From Actinoplanes nipponensis (lineage in GTDB: Bacteria > Actinomycetota > Actinomycetes > Mycobacteriales > Micromonosporaceae), in NCBI RefSeq assembly GCF_016862275.1, contig NZ_BOMQ01000061.1:62001-126000 (forward strand): 64,000 nucleotides of DNA, given 5' to 3'. The translations under genes were made by a program, and so were the position numbers. The stretch's first letter is position 1. The number at the start of each line of letters is the position of its first letter. Under the pieces are notes generated by a model. It saw nothing but the letters and a program-made list of their open reading frames with translations, made no database searches and was not told the DNA's origin. Positions 1 through 7,789 of the stretch are shown here, in pieces.

Positions 1-249
1 GCGGTAGCAGAGTCTTCCCGATCCGGCGGCCTGTCGAAAGACCTGTTGACGCCCGGCAGCCTCGTGGGTGCCGCCTCTGTCGCCGGAGCCGGTGCGATCA
101 CCGATGCGTTGCCCTGGCTGCAGACCAGCGGAACAGTCGTGACCGCAGGGATGCTGATCATCATCGGCAACATCGGTCTCGACGGTTTCTGCGAGTGGAT
201 CCATGACTATGTCATTCCCATGCCGCAGCGTCCCGACATCGACAGCTAG
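1..249 (+). CDS. C-terminal end of an unidentified membrane protein (5' truncated)
   Basis: The frame is open from base 1 to a TAG at 247-249, about 82 residues, with no stop, so the gene begins before the window. A TTG at 46 could serve as a start but has no clear ribosome binding site, so I read this as a partial gene. The visible part has small-residue hydrophobic stretches (around VVTAGMLIIIGNIGL) that look like one membrane segment, then a short polar tail ending PQRPDIDS. I do not recognise the family. Confidence 0.45.
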   Translation, partial: AVAESSRSGGLSKDLLTPGSLVGAASVAGAGAITDALPWLQTSGTVVTAGMLIIIGNIGLDGFCEWIHDYVIPMPQRPDIDS

Positions 250-332
250 CTCGTCGACGTCCGGGCCGCGCCACACCAGCCGCCGCCTCGAGTGTCCCCA
301 AGCGGCGGAGCCGGCAATCGGGGACACCGACC

Positions 333-1088
333 CTAGGGCTCCCGCATCCGGGACCTGAGCACATCGAATTCGCACCCCGGCGCGTCCGGGTCGAAGCCGT
401 GCTCGATCAGCCAGCGCGCCGCCCCCAGGCTGCGCAGTGACCACCAGGCGCGGATCAGGTCCCGGTCCGCGTCGGCGCCGTAGCCGGCCAGCAGGTCGTC
501 CAGGCGTTCCTCGTGCCCCAGGGTCAAGGTGGCGAGGTCGAACATCGCGTCGCCCGGGGCGGCCTCGGACCAGTCGATGACCCCGGTGACCTCGTCGCCG
601 TCGACGAACACGTGGGTGATCTGCAGGTCGCCGTGGATGAACGCCGGCTGCCACGGCCGGAGCGCGGCCCCGGCGATCGCGCGGTTGCGCCGGATCACCT
701 CGGCGGGCAGGACGGCGTGGGTGAGCAGCCACGCGCACTCCCGGTCGAGATCCGCCGCCACGTCGTCGAGCCTGGGCCCCGGCCACGGCGGCAACGGCGC
801 CTCGTGCAGCTTCCGGACGGCGGCACCGGCCGCCGCCCAGGCCGCCGGCGACGCGGCCGACGGTTCGCCGAGGATGCCGAGCGCCTGGCCGGGCACGGCG
901 GCGATCGCGAGTACGGGCGGACGGCGCCAGAGGATCGGCGGGGTCGGTATCGGCGCCAGGTCCATCGCCCGCACCTCGATGTCGGCGTGCGCCGGGTCGC
1001 CGTCGACCTTCAGGAACACGTCGCCGACGCGCAGGGTCGCGCGTTGGGTGTGGGCGACGACGACCTCGACCTCCTCCATGCCGGCCAT
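333..1088 (-). CDS. Aminoglycoside phosphotransferase (APH)-family kinase
   Basis: This 251-residue protein has the core of the APH/choline-kinase fold: the catalytic-loop motif HGDLQ (around residue 153) followed by the metal-binding segment GVIDWSEA. Such enzymes transfer phosphate from ATP to a hydroxyl of a small molecule in the cytoplasm. The N-terminal lobe has LRVGDVFLKVDGD, which would supply the nucleotide-binding lysine. The gene ends well before rbcS and shares no clear operon with it. The substrate cannot be read from sequence; an aminoglycoside, macrolide or cell metabolite are all possible. Another start nine bases downstream (second Met) is equally plausible. Confidence 0.75.
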   Translation of the reverse strand: MAGMEEVEVVVAHTQRATLRVGDVFLKVDGDPAHADIEVRAMDLAPIPTPPILWRRPPVLAIAAVPGQALGILGEPSAASPAAWAAAGAAVRKLHEAPLPPWPGPRLDDVAADLDRECAWLLTHAVLPAEVIRRNRAIAGAALRPWQPAFIHGDLQITHVFVDGDEVTGVIDWSEAAPGDAMFDLATLTLGHEERLDDLLAGYGADADRDLIRAWWSLRSLGAARWLIEHGFDPDAPGCEFDVLRSRMREP

Positions 1089-1184
1089 CCTGGCGGGCCC
1101 GGCCGCCGGTGTCGCCGAATTTTGCGGGGCCGTCGCTAGGGGGTGCCGCTCTCGGCTCGGCGGCGGGCCCGCCGGCCCGGGCGG

Positions 1185-1511
1185 TCAGGCGGCGGGTTCG
1201 CGGTGGGTCACGAAGACCAGGCCCTGCGTCTGGCGACGCGGGTCGTAGCCGAGCACCCGGACCAGATGCCCGGGATGGGCCGCGTGGCAGGCGTCCAGCT
1301 CGTCGAGCACGGCGTCGGCGTCCTGGACGCCGAACAGCGGCAGCTTCCACATCGACCAGTACGCGGCCGGCGCCGCCGTCGGTGCGGCGTGTTCGACGGC
1401 GGGGATCCAGCCGGCGGCCACGATGTGCTGGAGCTGGCGGCGGACCTGGGCCCGGCTCAGCGGCGGCAGGTACGAGAACGTGCCGTACCGCCGGGTGGTC
1501 GGAGCATGCAC
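1185..1511 (-). CDS. cbbS: Ribulose-1,5-bisphosphate carboxylase small subunit
   Basis: The product has the RbcS pattern: YGTFSYLPPLS near the N-terminus, a PAVEH strand, YWSMWKLPLFG in the middle and a VRVLGYDP strand near the C-terminus. It pairs with the large subunit in the L8S8 enzyme. I start at GTG 1511 because a GGAGG sits five bases upstream, which gives 108 residues; an ATG at 1529 (114 residues) would overlap the end of cbbL but has no Shine-Dalgarno. The gene is the last of the fbp-prk-cbbL-cbbS operon. It is short compared with plant subunits and lacks the long beta-A/beta-B loop. Confidence 0.9.
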   Translation of the reverse strand: MHAPTTRRYGTFSYLPPLSRAQVRRQLQHIVAAGWIPAVEHAAPTAAPAAYWSMWKLPLFGVQDADAVLDELDACHAAHPGHLVRVLGYDPRRQTQGLVFVTHREPAA

Positions 1512-1521
1512 AACGGCCTCC

Positions 1522-2949
1522 TCAGGCATGGGCGAGCTTGTCGACGATGTCGAAGTCGAAGCGGACGTCGCCCCAGGTCTGCAGGGCGGCGTGGAGCTCC
1601 GGGCTGTGCCCGGCCGCCTCGCGGAGCACCGCGTCGCCGTCGCGGTCGAGGTCGCGGCCCTCGTTGCGGGCCAGCACGCAGGCCTCCACGGCGACCCGGT
1701 TGGCGGTGGCGCCGGCCGCGTTGCCCCACGGGTGGCCCAGGGTGCCGCCGCCGAACTGCAGCACCGAGTCGTCGCCGAAGATGGACACCAGGGCCGGGAT
1801 GTGGCCGACGTGGATCCCGCCGGAGGCCACCGGCAGCATGCCGGGCAGGTGCCCGAAGTCCTGGTCGAAGAAGATGCCCCGGGACCGGTCCTCGGCCACC
1901 GACGACTCGCGCATGAGGTCGATCCAGCCCAGGGTCGCCTGCCGGTCGCCCTCCAGCTTGCCGACGACCGTTCCCGAGTGCAGATGGTCGCCGCCGGCCA
2001 GGCGCAGCGCCTTGGTGAGCACGCGGAAGTGGATGCCGTGCCGCGGGTTGCGGTCCAGCACGGCGTGCAGGGCGCGGTGGACGTGCAGCAGCATGCCGTG
2101 CCGGCGTGCCCAGTTGGCCAGCGAGGTGTGCGCGGTGAAGCCGGCGGTCAGGAAGTCGTGCATGATGATCGGCATGCCCAGTTCGCGGGCGAACTCGGCC
2201 CGGGTGAACATGTCCTCCACGGTCCCGGCGGTGACGTTCAGGTAGTGGCCCTTGCGTTCCCCGGTCTCCTCCTCGGCCTGCCGCACCGCCGCCGCCACCG
2301 CCTCGAAGCGGTCCCGCCACCGCATGAACGGCTGCGAGTTGATGTTCTCGTCGTCCTTGGTGAAGTCGAGGCCGCCGCGCAGGCACTCGTACACCGCGCG
2401 GCCGTAGTTGCGGGCCGACAGGCCCAGCTTCGGCTTGATGGTGCAGCCGAGCAGCGGCCGGCCGAACTTGTCGAGCTTGTCGCGCTCGACCCGGATGCCG
2501 TTGGGCGGGCCGCCGCAGGTCAGCACGAAGGCCAGCGGGAACCGGACGTCCTCCAGCCGCAGCGACCGGATCGCCTTGAAGCCGAAGACGTTGCCGGCCA
2601 GCGAGGTGAGCACGTTGACCACGGATCCCTCCTCGAACAGGTCGAGCGGGTAGGCCACGAACGCGTAGAAGGCCTCCGGGTCGCCGGGCACGTCCTCGAT
2701 CCGGTACGCCCGGCCCTTGTAGTGCTCCAGGTCGGTGAGCAGATCCGTCCACACGGTCGTCCAGGTGCCGGTGGAGCTCTCGGCGGCGATCGCCGCCGCG
2801 GCCTCCGCGCGCGGCACCCCGGCCTGCGCCACCACCTTGAAACAGGCCAGCAGGTCGGTCTCGGCGGGCTGGTAGCCCGGATCCCAGTACGTCGCCGCGT
2901 ACGCCTGCACGCCGGCCTCGTACATCTTGCCCGGTGCCGTCACTGTCAT
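1522..2949 (-). CDS. cbbL: Ribulose-1,5-bisphosphate carboxylase large subunit (Form I)
   Basis: This 475-residue protein is a full Form I RuBisCO large subunit. The active-site segments are intact: TIKPKLGLS (the catalytic lysine), GGLDFTKDDEN with the lysine that becomes carbamylated and the Mg ligands D and E, the HVHRALH and GDHLHSG histidines, and loop 6 VVGKLEGD. Segments such as GCTIKPKLGLSARNYG and GKLEGD resemble green-type (IA/IB/IE) rather than red-type enzymes, and an actinobacterial Form IE assignment is likely. It fixes CO2 onto RuBP. The ATG at 2949 has GAGGAGAG upstream. cbbS follows at once and prk is 22 bp upstream. No RuBisCO activase gene (cbbX or cbbQO) is seen in the window. 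Confidence 0.95.
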   Translation of the reverse strand: MTVTAPGKMYEAGVQAYAATYWDPGYQPAETDLLACFKVVAQAGVPRAEAAAAIAAESSTGTWTTVWTDLLTDLEHYKGRAYRIEDVPGDPEAFYAFVAYPLDLFEEGSVVNVLTSLAGNVFGFKAIRSLRLEDVRFPLAFVLTCGGPPNGIRVERDKLDKFGRPLLGCTIKPKLGLSARNYGRAVYECLRGGLDFTKDDENINSQPFMRWRDRFEAVAAAVRQAEEETGERKGHYLNVTAGTVEDMFTRAEFARELGMPIIMHDFLTAGFTAHTSLANWARRHGMLLHVHRALHAVLDRNPRHGIHFRVLTKALRLAGGDHLHSGTVVGKLEGDRQATLGWIDLMRESSVAEDRSRGIFFDQDFGHLPGMLPVASGGIHVGHIPALVSIFGDDSVLQFGGGTLGHPWGNAAGATANRVAVEACVLARNEGRDLDRDGDAVLREAAGHSPELHAALQTWGDVRFDFDIVDKLAHA

Positions 2950-2971
2950 CTGTCTCTCCTCGTCGCGCGGG

Positions 2972-3844
2972 TCAGGCGGCCCGGCGGCTCTCCACGAGCC
3001 GCTGGATCATCGGGGTCAGAATCAGTTGCATGGCGATGTCGAGCCGGCCGCCGGGGATGACGATGGAGTTGGCCCGCGACATGAAGCTGTCGTGGATCAT
3101 CGTCAGCAGGTACGGGAAGTCGATGTCGCTCGCGTCCCGGAACCGGATAACCACCAGCGACTCGGATGCGGCCGGGATGGTGCGGGCCACGAACGGGTTC
3201 GACGTGTCCACCGTGGGCACGCGCTGGAAGTTGATGTCGGTCTGGGCGAACTGCGGGGTGATGGTGCGCACGTAGTCGGGCATCCGGCGCAGGATCACGT
3301 CGGTGACGGCCTCCGGCGAGTACCCGCGGTGCCGGCGATCACGGTGCAGCTTCTGGATCCACTCCAGGTTGATCACCGGCACGACACCGATCTTCAGATC
3401 GCCGTACGCGGCGAGATCCACCGTCGGCGTGACCACGGCGCCGTGCAGGCCCTCGTAGAACAGCACGTCGACGTCGGGATCGAACGGACGCCACGGGGTG
3501 AACGTCCCGGACGGGCAGCCGTAGGCGCGCGCCTCGATCTCGTCGTGCACGTAGTGCCGGGTGCGGCCGGTGCCCTTGGCGGCGAACTCCTCGAACGTCT
3601 CGCCCAGCTCGTCCAGCAGGTTGGCCTCCGGGCTGAAGTGGCTGAAGTGGGGGTTGCCGCGGGCCTCCGCCTCGGCGATGGCCACCTGCATGCCCTCCCG
3701 GTCGTGCCGGTGGAAGGCGTCGCCCTCGATGTAGGCGGCGCGGACCCCCTCGCGCCGGAAGATCTGCACGAAGGTGTTCTTCACGGTGGTCGTGCCGGCC
3801 CCCGAGGAGCCGGTGACCACGATGATCGGGTGCCGGATGGACAC
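2972..3844 (-). CDS. cbbP: Phosphoribulokinase
   Basis: The 290-residue product matches class I bacterial phosphoribulokinase in length and in order of motifs: P-loop GSSGAGTTTVK close to the N-terminus, YIEGDAFHRHDR, the segment FSPEANLLDELGE, VLFYEGLHG (Walker-B-like) and RMPDYVRTITPQF. It makes RuBP from ribulose 5-phosphate and ATP. The frame stays open far upstream, but the family begins at VSIRHPIIVV, so I use GTG 3844, which has GGGAGAA just before it. It lies 17 bp after fbp and 22 bp before cbbL, in one operon. Confidence 0.93.
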   Translation of the reverse strand: MSIRHPIIVVTGSSGAGTTTVKNTFVQIFRREGVRAAYIEGDAFHRHDREGMQVAIAEAEARGNPHFSHFSPEANLLDELGETFEEFAAKGTGRTRHYVHDEIEARAYGCPSGTFTPWRPFDPDVDVLFYEGLHGAVVTPTVDLAAYGDLKIGVVPVINLEWIQKLHRDRRHRGYSPEAVTDVILRRMPDYVRTITPQFAQTDINFQRVPTVDTSNPFVARTIPAASESLVVIRFRDASDIDFPYLLTMIHDSFMSRANSIVIPGGRLDIAMQLILTPMIQRLVESRRAA

Positions 3845-3861
3845 GGGTTCTCCCGTCTGCG

Positions 3862-4860
3862 TCAGGAGCGGAACAGGCCGCGATGGGCGAACAGCGGGGA
3901 GTCCTCGTGCCGGGCCGGCGCCCCGGCCAGATAGCGGTGCACCCGTTCGACCTTGGCGCGGGAGCCGAACACCAGCGGCGTGCGCTGGTGCAGCGCGGCC
4001 GGGACCAGGTCGAGGATCGGCGTGTGCCCGTCGCTGGCGGCGCCGCCGGCCTGCTCGCACAGCTGCGCGACCGGGTTCGCCTCGTACACCAGGCGCATCC
4101 GGCCGTACCCGTGCTGCACGCGGCTCTCGGCCGGGTAGAGGTAGATGCCGCCGCGGGTCAGGATGCCGTACGTCTCGGCCGCCAGCGAGGCCAGCCAGCG
4201 CATGCTGAAGTCCCGCTGGCGGGGGCCGCTGCTGCCGCTGACCAGGTCGGCGACGTAGGACCGGATGCCGCGGTGCCAGTGCCGGGCGTTGGCGGCGTTG
4301 ATCGCGTACAGGGCCGGCTCGGGCGGGAGCACGAGGCCGCGGCGGGTGCTCACGAAGCCGTCCGGTCCCAGCACGTACACGTCGGTGCCCTGTCCGAAGG
4401 TGAGCGCCAGCACGGTGGCCGGGCCGAACAGGATGATCCCGGCGGCCAGCTGCCGCCGTCCCGGCTGGAGCAGCCCGCCGCCGACCGCGTCGGTGACCGG
4501 CAGCACCGAGAAGATGGTGCCGACCGGCGCGTTCATGGCCAGGTTGGCCGGCTCGTCCACCGCGACCAGGGTCATGACGACGCTTCCGCCGCGGGTGAGG
4601 GGCACCGGCGCGGCCTCGCCCGCCATCCCGGCGACGGCGACGTCGGCGCCGGCCAGCCCGTCCCGGTAGCGGGCGCGCGCCCACGGCTCCAGGACGCACG
4701 GCTCGGTGTTCAGGGCCGCGATCCGGCCGGCCAGCTCGGCGCCGGCCGCGGCGAGCCGGGCGACGACGTCGGCGGCCGCCCGGGCGGGCCGGCTGCACCG
4801 GCCGTACGCGGCGAGATCTCCGGTCAGCGTCGGGGCGAGGGGTGCCTGGGGGACGGCCAT
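3862..4860 (-). CDS. cbbF: Class I fructose-1,6-bisphosphatase-like protein with an altered metal site
   Basis: The 332-residue protein carries FBPase class I landmarks: VGTIFSVLP, GGIYLYP, GYGRMRLVYEANP and AQLCEQAGGAASDG. It is the first gene of the cbb operon and would supply sugar phosphates for RuBP regeneration. The usual DPLDGSSNID metal-binding segment is replaced by VAVDEPANLAMN: by my alignment the first Asp is Val, the second Asp is kept, and the Gly-Ser-Ser is Glu-Pro-Ala. The Glu in YEANP is kept. Either the metal site is rebuilt or the protein has another role. The ATG at 4860 faces cbbR across 80 bp. Confidence 0.82.
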   Translation of the reverse strand: MAVPQAPLAPTLTGDLAAYGRCSRPARAAADVVARLAAAGAELAGRIAALNTEPCVLEPWARARYRDGLAGADVAVAGMAGEAAPVPLTRGGSVVMTLVAVDEPANLAMNAPVGTIFSVLPVTDAVGGGLLQPGRRQLAAGIILFGPATVLALTFGQGTDVYVLGPDGFVSTRRGLVLPPEPALYAINAANARHWHRGIRSYVADLVSGSSGPRQRDFSMRWLASLAAETYGILTRGGIYLYPAESRVQHGYGRMRLVYEANPVAQLCEQAGGAASDGHTPILDLVPAALHQRTPLVFGSRAKVERVHRYLAGAPARHEDSPLFAHRGLFRS

Positions 4861-4887
4861 GACCGAGTGTGGGCCGGACGCGCTGGT

Positions 4888-4933
4888 AAAGCCAAGGCAT
4901 GCTTTTTTGCCGAGAGGAATAGCAAACCTATGC
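4888..4933. promoter_or_regulatory. Divergent cbb promoter region with candidate CbbR sites
   Basis: The 80-bp gap between fbp and cbbR is AT-richer than its surroundings. It holds an inverted repeat AAAGC-N8-GCTTT (4888-4905) and a second one AGCA-N5-TGCT (4921-4933), which overlaps ATAG...CTAT. Paired dyads in a divergent LysR promoter are the normal arrangement for a LysR regulator such as CbbR. The exact recognition bases are not shown. Confidence 0.5.
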
Positions 4934-4940
4934 TTCGGTC

Positions 4941-5855
4941 ATGAAGGACATCACCCTCCGGCAGCTGGATTTCCTGGCCGAGACCGCGCTGGCCGGGTCG
5001 CTCGCCGGCGCGGCGGCCCGGCTGCACCTGACCGGGCCGGCGATCGCCCAACAGCTGCGCCGGCTGGAACGCGCGGTCGGGCTGCCCCTGCTGGAACGCG
5101 GCCCGGCCGGCCAGCGCCCCACGGACGCCGGACGCCTGCTCATCGAGACCCACCGGCGGGTGCGCGCCGAGCTGACCGCCTGCGACGACGGCCTGCGGGC
5201 GCTGCGTTCGGCCGAGGCGGGCCGGGTCACGGCGGGCGTGGTCAGCACCGCCCAGTACTTCGCGCCGTTCCTGCTCGCCGCGTTCGGTCTCGCGCACCCG
5301 GGGGTGCGGGTCGGCCTGGTGATCGGCAACCGGGAGGAGATCGTGGCCCGCCTGGACGACTACACGGTCGACCTGGCGATCATGGGGCGGCCGCCGCACG
5401 GGCTCGCCGTCGAGCACCAGGTCTTCGGCGACCACACGTACGTGATCATCGCCTCGCCCCGGCACCGCCTGGCCGGTCCCGGCCGGCTGCCGTTCGCGCG
5501 GGTGGCCGAGGAGACGTTCCTGGTCCGCGAGCCGGGCGCCGGCACCCGGCTGCACTTCGACGCGATGTTCGACACCGCCGGCCACGAGCCGACCATCGGC
5601 ATGGTGCTGGACTCCAACGAGACCATCAAACAGGCGGTCATGGCCGGCCTGGGCATCGCCCTGATCTCGGCGCACACCATCGCCGCCGAGGTCCACGAGG
5701 GGCGCCTGGCCGTGCTGGACGTCGAGGGCCTGCCGATCCGCCGGCACTGGCTGCTCGTCCGGATGGCCGGCCGGACGGTCGGGCCGACCACCGAGGCGCT
5801 GTGGAACTTCGTCTCCCTGACCGGTGCCGATCATCTGCCCAGCCTGGAGGGCTGA
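4941..5855 (+). CDS. cbbR: LysR-family regulator of the Calvin cycle operon
   Basis: The 304-residue protein has an N-terminal winged helix-turn-helix (ITLRQLDFLAETALAGSLAGAAARLH..., then QLRRLERAVGLPLLERG) and a C-terminal periplasmic-binding-like effector domain with VLDSNETIKQAVMAGLGIALIS. It is divergent from fbp-prk-cbbL-cbbS, the classical cbbR position, and probably activates that operon in response to a metabolite. The ATG at 4941 follows directly on the dyad-rich spacer. The assignment rests on family plus position. Confidence 0.88.
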   Translation: MKDITLRQLDFLAETALAGSLAGAAARLHLTGPAIAQQLRRLERAVGLPLLERGPAGQRPTDAGRLLIETHRRVRAELTACDDGLRALRSAEAGRVTAGVVSTAQYFAPFLLAAFGLAHPGVRVGLVIGNREEIVARLDDYTVDLAIMGRPPHGLAVEHQVFGDHTYVIIASPRHRLAGPGRLPFARVAEETFLVREPGAGTRLHFDAMFDTAGHEPTIGMVLDSNETIKQAVMAGLGIALISAHTIAAEVHEGRLAVLDVEGLPIRRHWLLVRMAGRTVGPTTEALWNFVSLTGADHLPSLEG

Positions 5856-5925
5856 GCCCGCCGTCCCACGACGTGGTGTTTGTCTCCCACTCCGGCCCTG
5901 GCGCAGGGGTTTTGCTGTTGGGTAA

Positions 5926-5935
5926 CGTTATAACG
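5926..5935. promoter_or_regulatory. Perfect 10-bp palindrome upstream of hemerythrin gene
   Basis: CGTTATAACG is self-complementary and lies 30 bp before the hemerythrin start, in an AT-rich patch of an otherwise GC-rich spacer. It could be an operator or part of the promoter. The binding protein is unknown. Confidence 0.35.
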
Positions 5936-5965
5936 CCGAACGGCATCAAAACTCTGGGAGGGTCC

Positions 5966-6775
5966 ATGTCACCGTCCGCTCTCGTCGCCGACCAGCAGGC
6001 CGCGCAGGCCGTGGTGCGCCACCACCGCGAGCTCGCCGCCACGCTGACCGGCCACGTCACCCGCCTGGTCGACGCCGCCGACGCCGGTCTCCCGGAGCGG
6101 ACCTGGGCCCACCGGGACGAGCTGACGACGTGGCTGCACGAGGAATTGCTGCCGCACGCGTACGCCGAAGAGGCATCCCTGTACCCGGCAGCCGCCGACC
6201 TGACCAGCGGGAAACTGCTCGTCGACGGCATGCTCGGCGAACATCGCGTCATCGCCGCACTGGTCACCGACCTGGAAGCCGCGGTTTCCCCGGTCGTGGC
6301 GGCGGCCACCGCGTACGCCCTGCAGGCCGTGTTCGCCAGCCACCTCGCCAAGGAGAACGAGCTGGTGGTGCCTCTGCTGGTCACCGCCGACCAGGTGTCG
6401 CTGGCCGGGCTGCTCGACGGTATGCACGACATCATCGGCGCGGAAGCCGGTCAGCCCTCCGGCGGAGAGTGCGGCTGCGGCGGTTGCGGCTGCGGCGGCG
6501 ATGCCCCCGCGGCCGACGGCGGGGTGGCGACGCTGACCATCGACCCGCGGCTCGACGTCCGCGAGCTGCCTCACGGCGAGCGGCACGGCCGGGTCCTGGC
6601 CGCTCTCGACGCGCTGCCGGCCGACTCCGCATTGGTGCTGGTGGCCCCGCACGCCCCGTTGCCGCTGCTCGCGGAGATCGAGAGCCGCTATGCGGGGCAG
6701 GTGGCCGAGGAATGGCTGGAGTCCGGCCCGGACGTGTGGCAGATCCGCCTGCGCCGGCAACCCGTCTCGGCCTGA
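5966..6775 (+). CDS. Hemerythrin HHE-domain protein with C-terminal DUF2249 domain
   Basis: The 269-residue protein starts at ATG 5966 behind GGGAGGG. Residues about 10-155 are a four-helix hemerythrin-like domain with the expected His/Glu pattern (VRHHREL, HEELLPHAYAEEASLYP, GEHRVIAAL, FASHLAKENELVVPLL) for a di-iron site. A short Cys-rich linker, ECGCGGCGCGGD, follows, and the last 75 residues match DUF2249 (TLTIDPRLDVRELPHGERH). Such proteins are linked to oxygen or nitric-oxide sensing and iron handling. The next gene is a second hemerythrin protein, so the two probably work together. The Cys cluster could bind a metal (inference). Confidence 0.82.
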   Translation: MSPSALVADQQAAQAVVRHHRELAATLTGHVTRLVDAADAGLPERTWAHRDELTTWLHEELLPHAYAEEASLYPAAADLTSGKLLVDGMLGEHRVIAALVTDLEAAVSPVVAAATAYALQAVFASHLAKENELVVPLLVTADQVSLAGLLDGMHDIIGAEAGQPSGGECGCGGCGCGGDAPAADGGVATLTIDPRLDVRELPHGERHGRVLAALDALPADSALVLVAPHAPLPLLAEIESRYAGQVAEEWLESGPDVWQIRLRRQPVSA

Positions 6776-6839
6776 ACCACAATGATCTCGTCTCGGCGCC
6801 GCCGGACGCCCCGCCGGTCCTCAACGGGAAAGGCTTCTC

Positions 6840-7328
6840 ATGTGTGAATACTGCGGCTGTCAGTCCGTCACGGCCATCGACGAGCTCACCCGGGAACACG
6901 ACATGGTGGTCGCCATGATCGGGGACGTGCGGGCCGCGCACACCGCGGGCGACGTCCCCCGGATGGCCGAGCTGGCCCGCCGGATCGCTGCCGTCCTGGT
7001 CCCGCACACCGAGGTCGAGGAGCACGGTCTGTTCCCGCTGCTGGCCGACGAGTTCCCGGACCACGTGGCCGTCCTGGAAGCCGAACACCGCCGCATCGAA
7101 ACGGTGCTCGGCGCGGCGAGCAGTGCGACCCCTGACGATCCCGGCTGGCCCCGGCAGCTGACGGAGATCCTCGATCTCCTGCGCGACCACATCTTGAAGG
7201 AGCAGGACGGTGTCTTCCCGGCCGCGCTGACCACGCTGAGCGGCGCCGACTGGGACAGCGTCGACGCTGTCCGAGCGCGGGCCGGTAGCCTCCTGCCGGC
7301 TGCTCCCGCGGCGGGGGAGCGGGCGTAG
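6840..7328 (+). CDS. Small hemerythrin HHE-domain protein with N-terminal Cys tag
   Basis: The 162-residue product begins MCEYCGCQS, a short Cys-rich tag seen in a recognisable class of actinobacterial hemerythrin proteins, and continues with a hemerythrin bundle: TREHDMVVAMIGD, HTEVEEHGLFPLL, EAEHRRIETVL and LRDHILKEQDGVFPAAL. These His and Glu residues would bind a di-iron centre. It lies 64 bp after the larger hemerythrin gene on the same strand. Its role may be oxygen or reactive-nitrogen binding. No Shine-Dalgarno is obvious beyond GGGAAAGG. Confidence 0.8.
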   Translation: MCEYCGCQSVTAIDELTREHDMVVAMIGDVRAAHTAGDVPRMAELARRIAAVLVPHTEVEEHGLFPLLADEFPDHVAVLEAEHRRIETVLGAASSATPDDPGWPRQLTEILDLLRDHILKEQDGVFPAALTTLSGADWDSVDAVRARAGSLLPAAPAAGERA

Positions 7329-7333
7329 GTTCC

Positions 7334-7403
7334 CTTTGTTCAGCCGGTTGGCGATCTGGTCGGGCGGCTGCGGGATCGTGGTGGCGATGTGTTCCAACCG
7401 CAA
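7334..7403 (-). pseudogene. IS5-type transposase fragment
   Basis: Read on the minus strand this stretch gives EHIATTIPQPPDQIANRLNKGN, matching the conserved IS5-family segment before the C-terminal catalytic region. It is closely similar to the remnant near 23140-23200 (ITATIPQPRDQIANRFREG). No further transposase can be followed on either side, so it is a broken scrap. Confidence 0.55.
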
Positions 7404-7420
7404 GGCCTTGCGGTTGGGCC

Positions 7421-7546
7421 AACGCCGGCGCGACCTGGGTGGACGAGGAGGTCTTCGTCGACGACGGCCTGGTCACCAGCCGCAAGCCCGACGACCTCCC
7501 GGCCTTCTGCGACACGCTCCTGCAGGAGATCGCGAACAGCAGATAG
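7421..7546 (+). pseudogene. C-terminal fragment of a DJ-1/PfpI-family protein
   Basis: Reading from 7421 to the TAG at 7544-7546 gives NAGATWVDEEVFVDDGLV followed by TSRKPDDLPAFC and about ten more residues. This is the conserved C-terminal end of DJ-1/PfpI (type 1 glutamine amidotransferase-like) proteins. The upstream part, including the nucleophile-elbow Cys, is missing: the sequence loses similarity at about 7420 and runs into the transposase scrap. Insertion or deletion of a mobile element probably removed the rest. Confidence 0.6.
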
Positions 7547-7570
7547 CGACCGTACGGGCCCAGCAGGTCA

Positions 7571-7604
7571 CCGTGGCGCACCGGCGGAAGTCGGTGCGCC
7601 ACGG
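7571..7604. terminator. Perfect 13-bp inverted repeat in a gene-free spacer
   Basis: CCGTGGCGCACCG and its exact reverse complement are separated by 8 bases (GCGGAAGT). It could act as a terminator for transcription from either side, although no T-run follows. The rest of 7547-7789 holds no gene that I can support; a 25-base stretch at about 7685-7712 resembles one at 21714-21737. Confidence 0.4.
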
Positions 7605-7789
7605 CCTTGCCGGTCGGCCGCCGGGCTGACCCGCCGGGGAGCTGTCACTTCAGCACCATGCGCCAGAGCACCGCGCCACACCTGATCCACGATCGACGCC
7701 CATGATCGCCACGTCGGTCCAAGAGGCAGAACCTGGGCGGGCCGGCTCCGTACCCCGGCATCGAAGGCCGGCTCCCGACGCGGCCGGTG

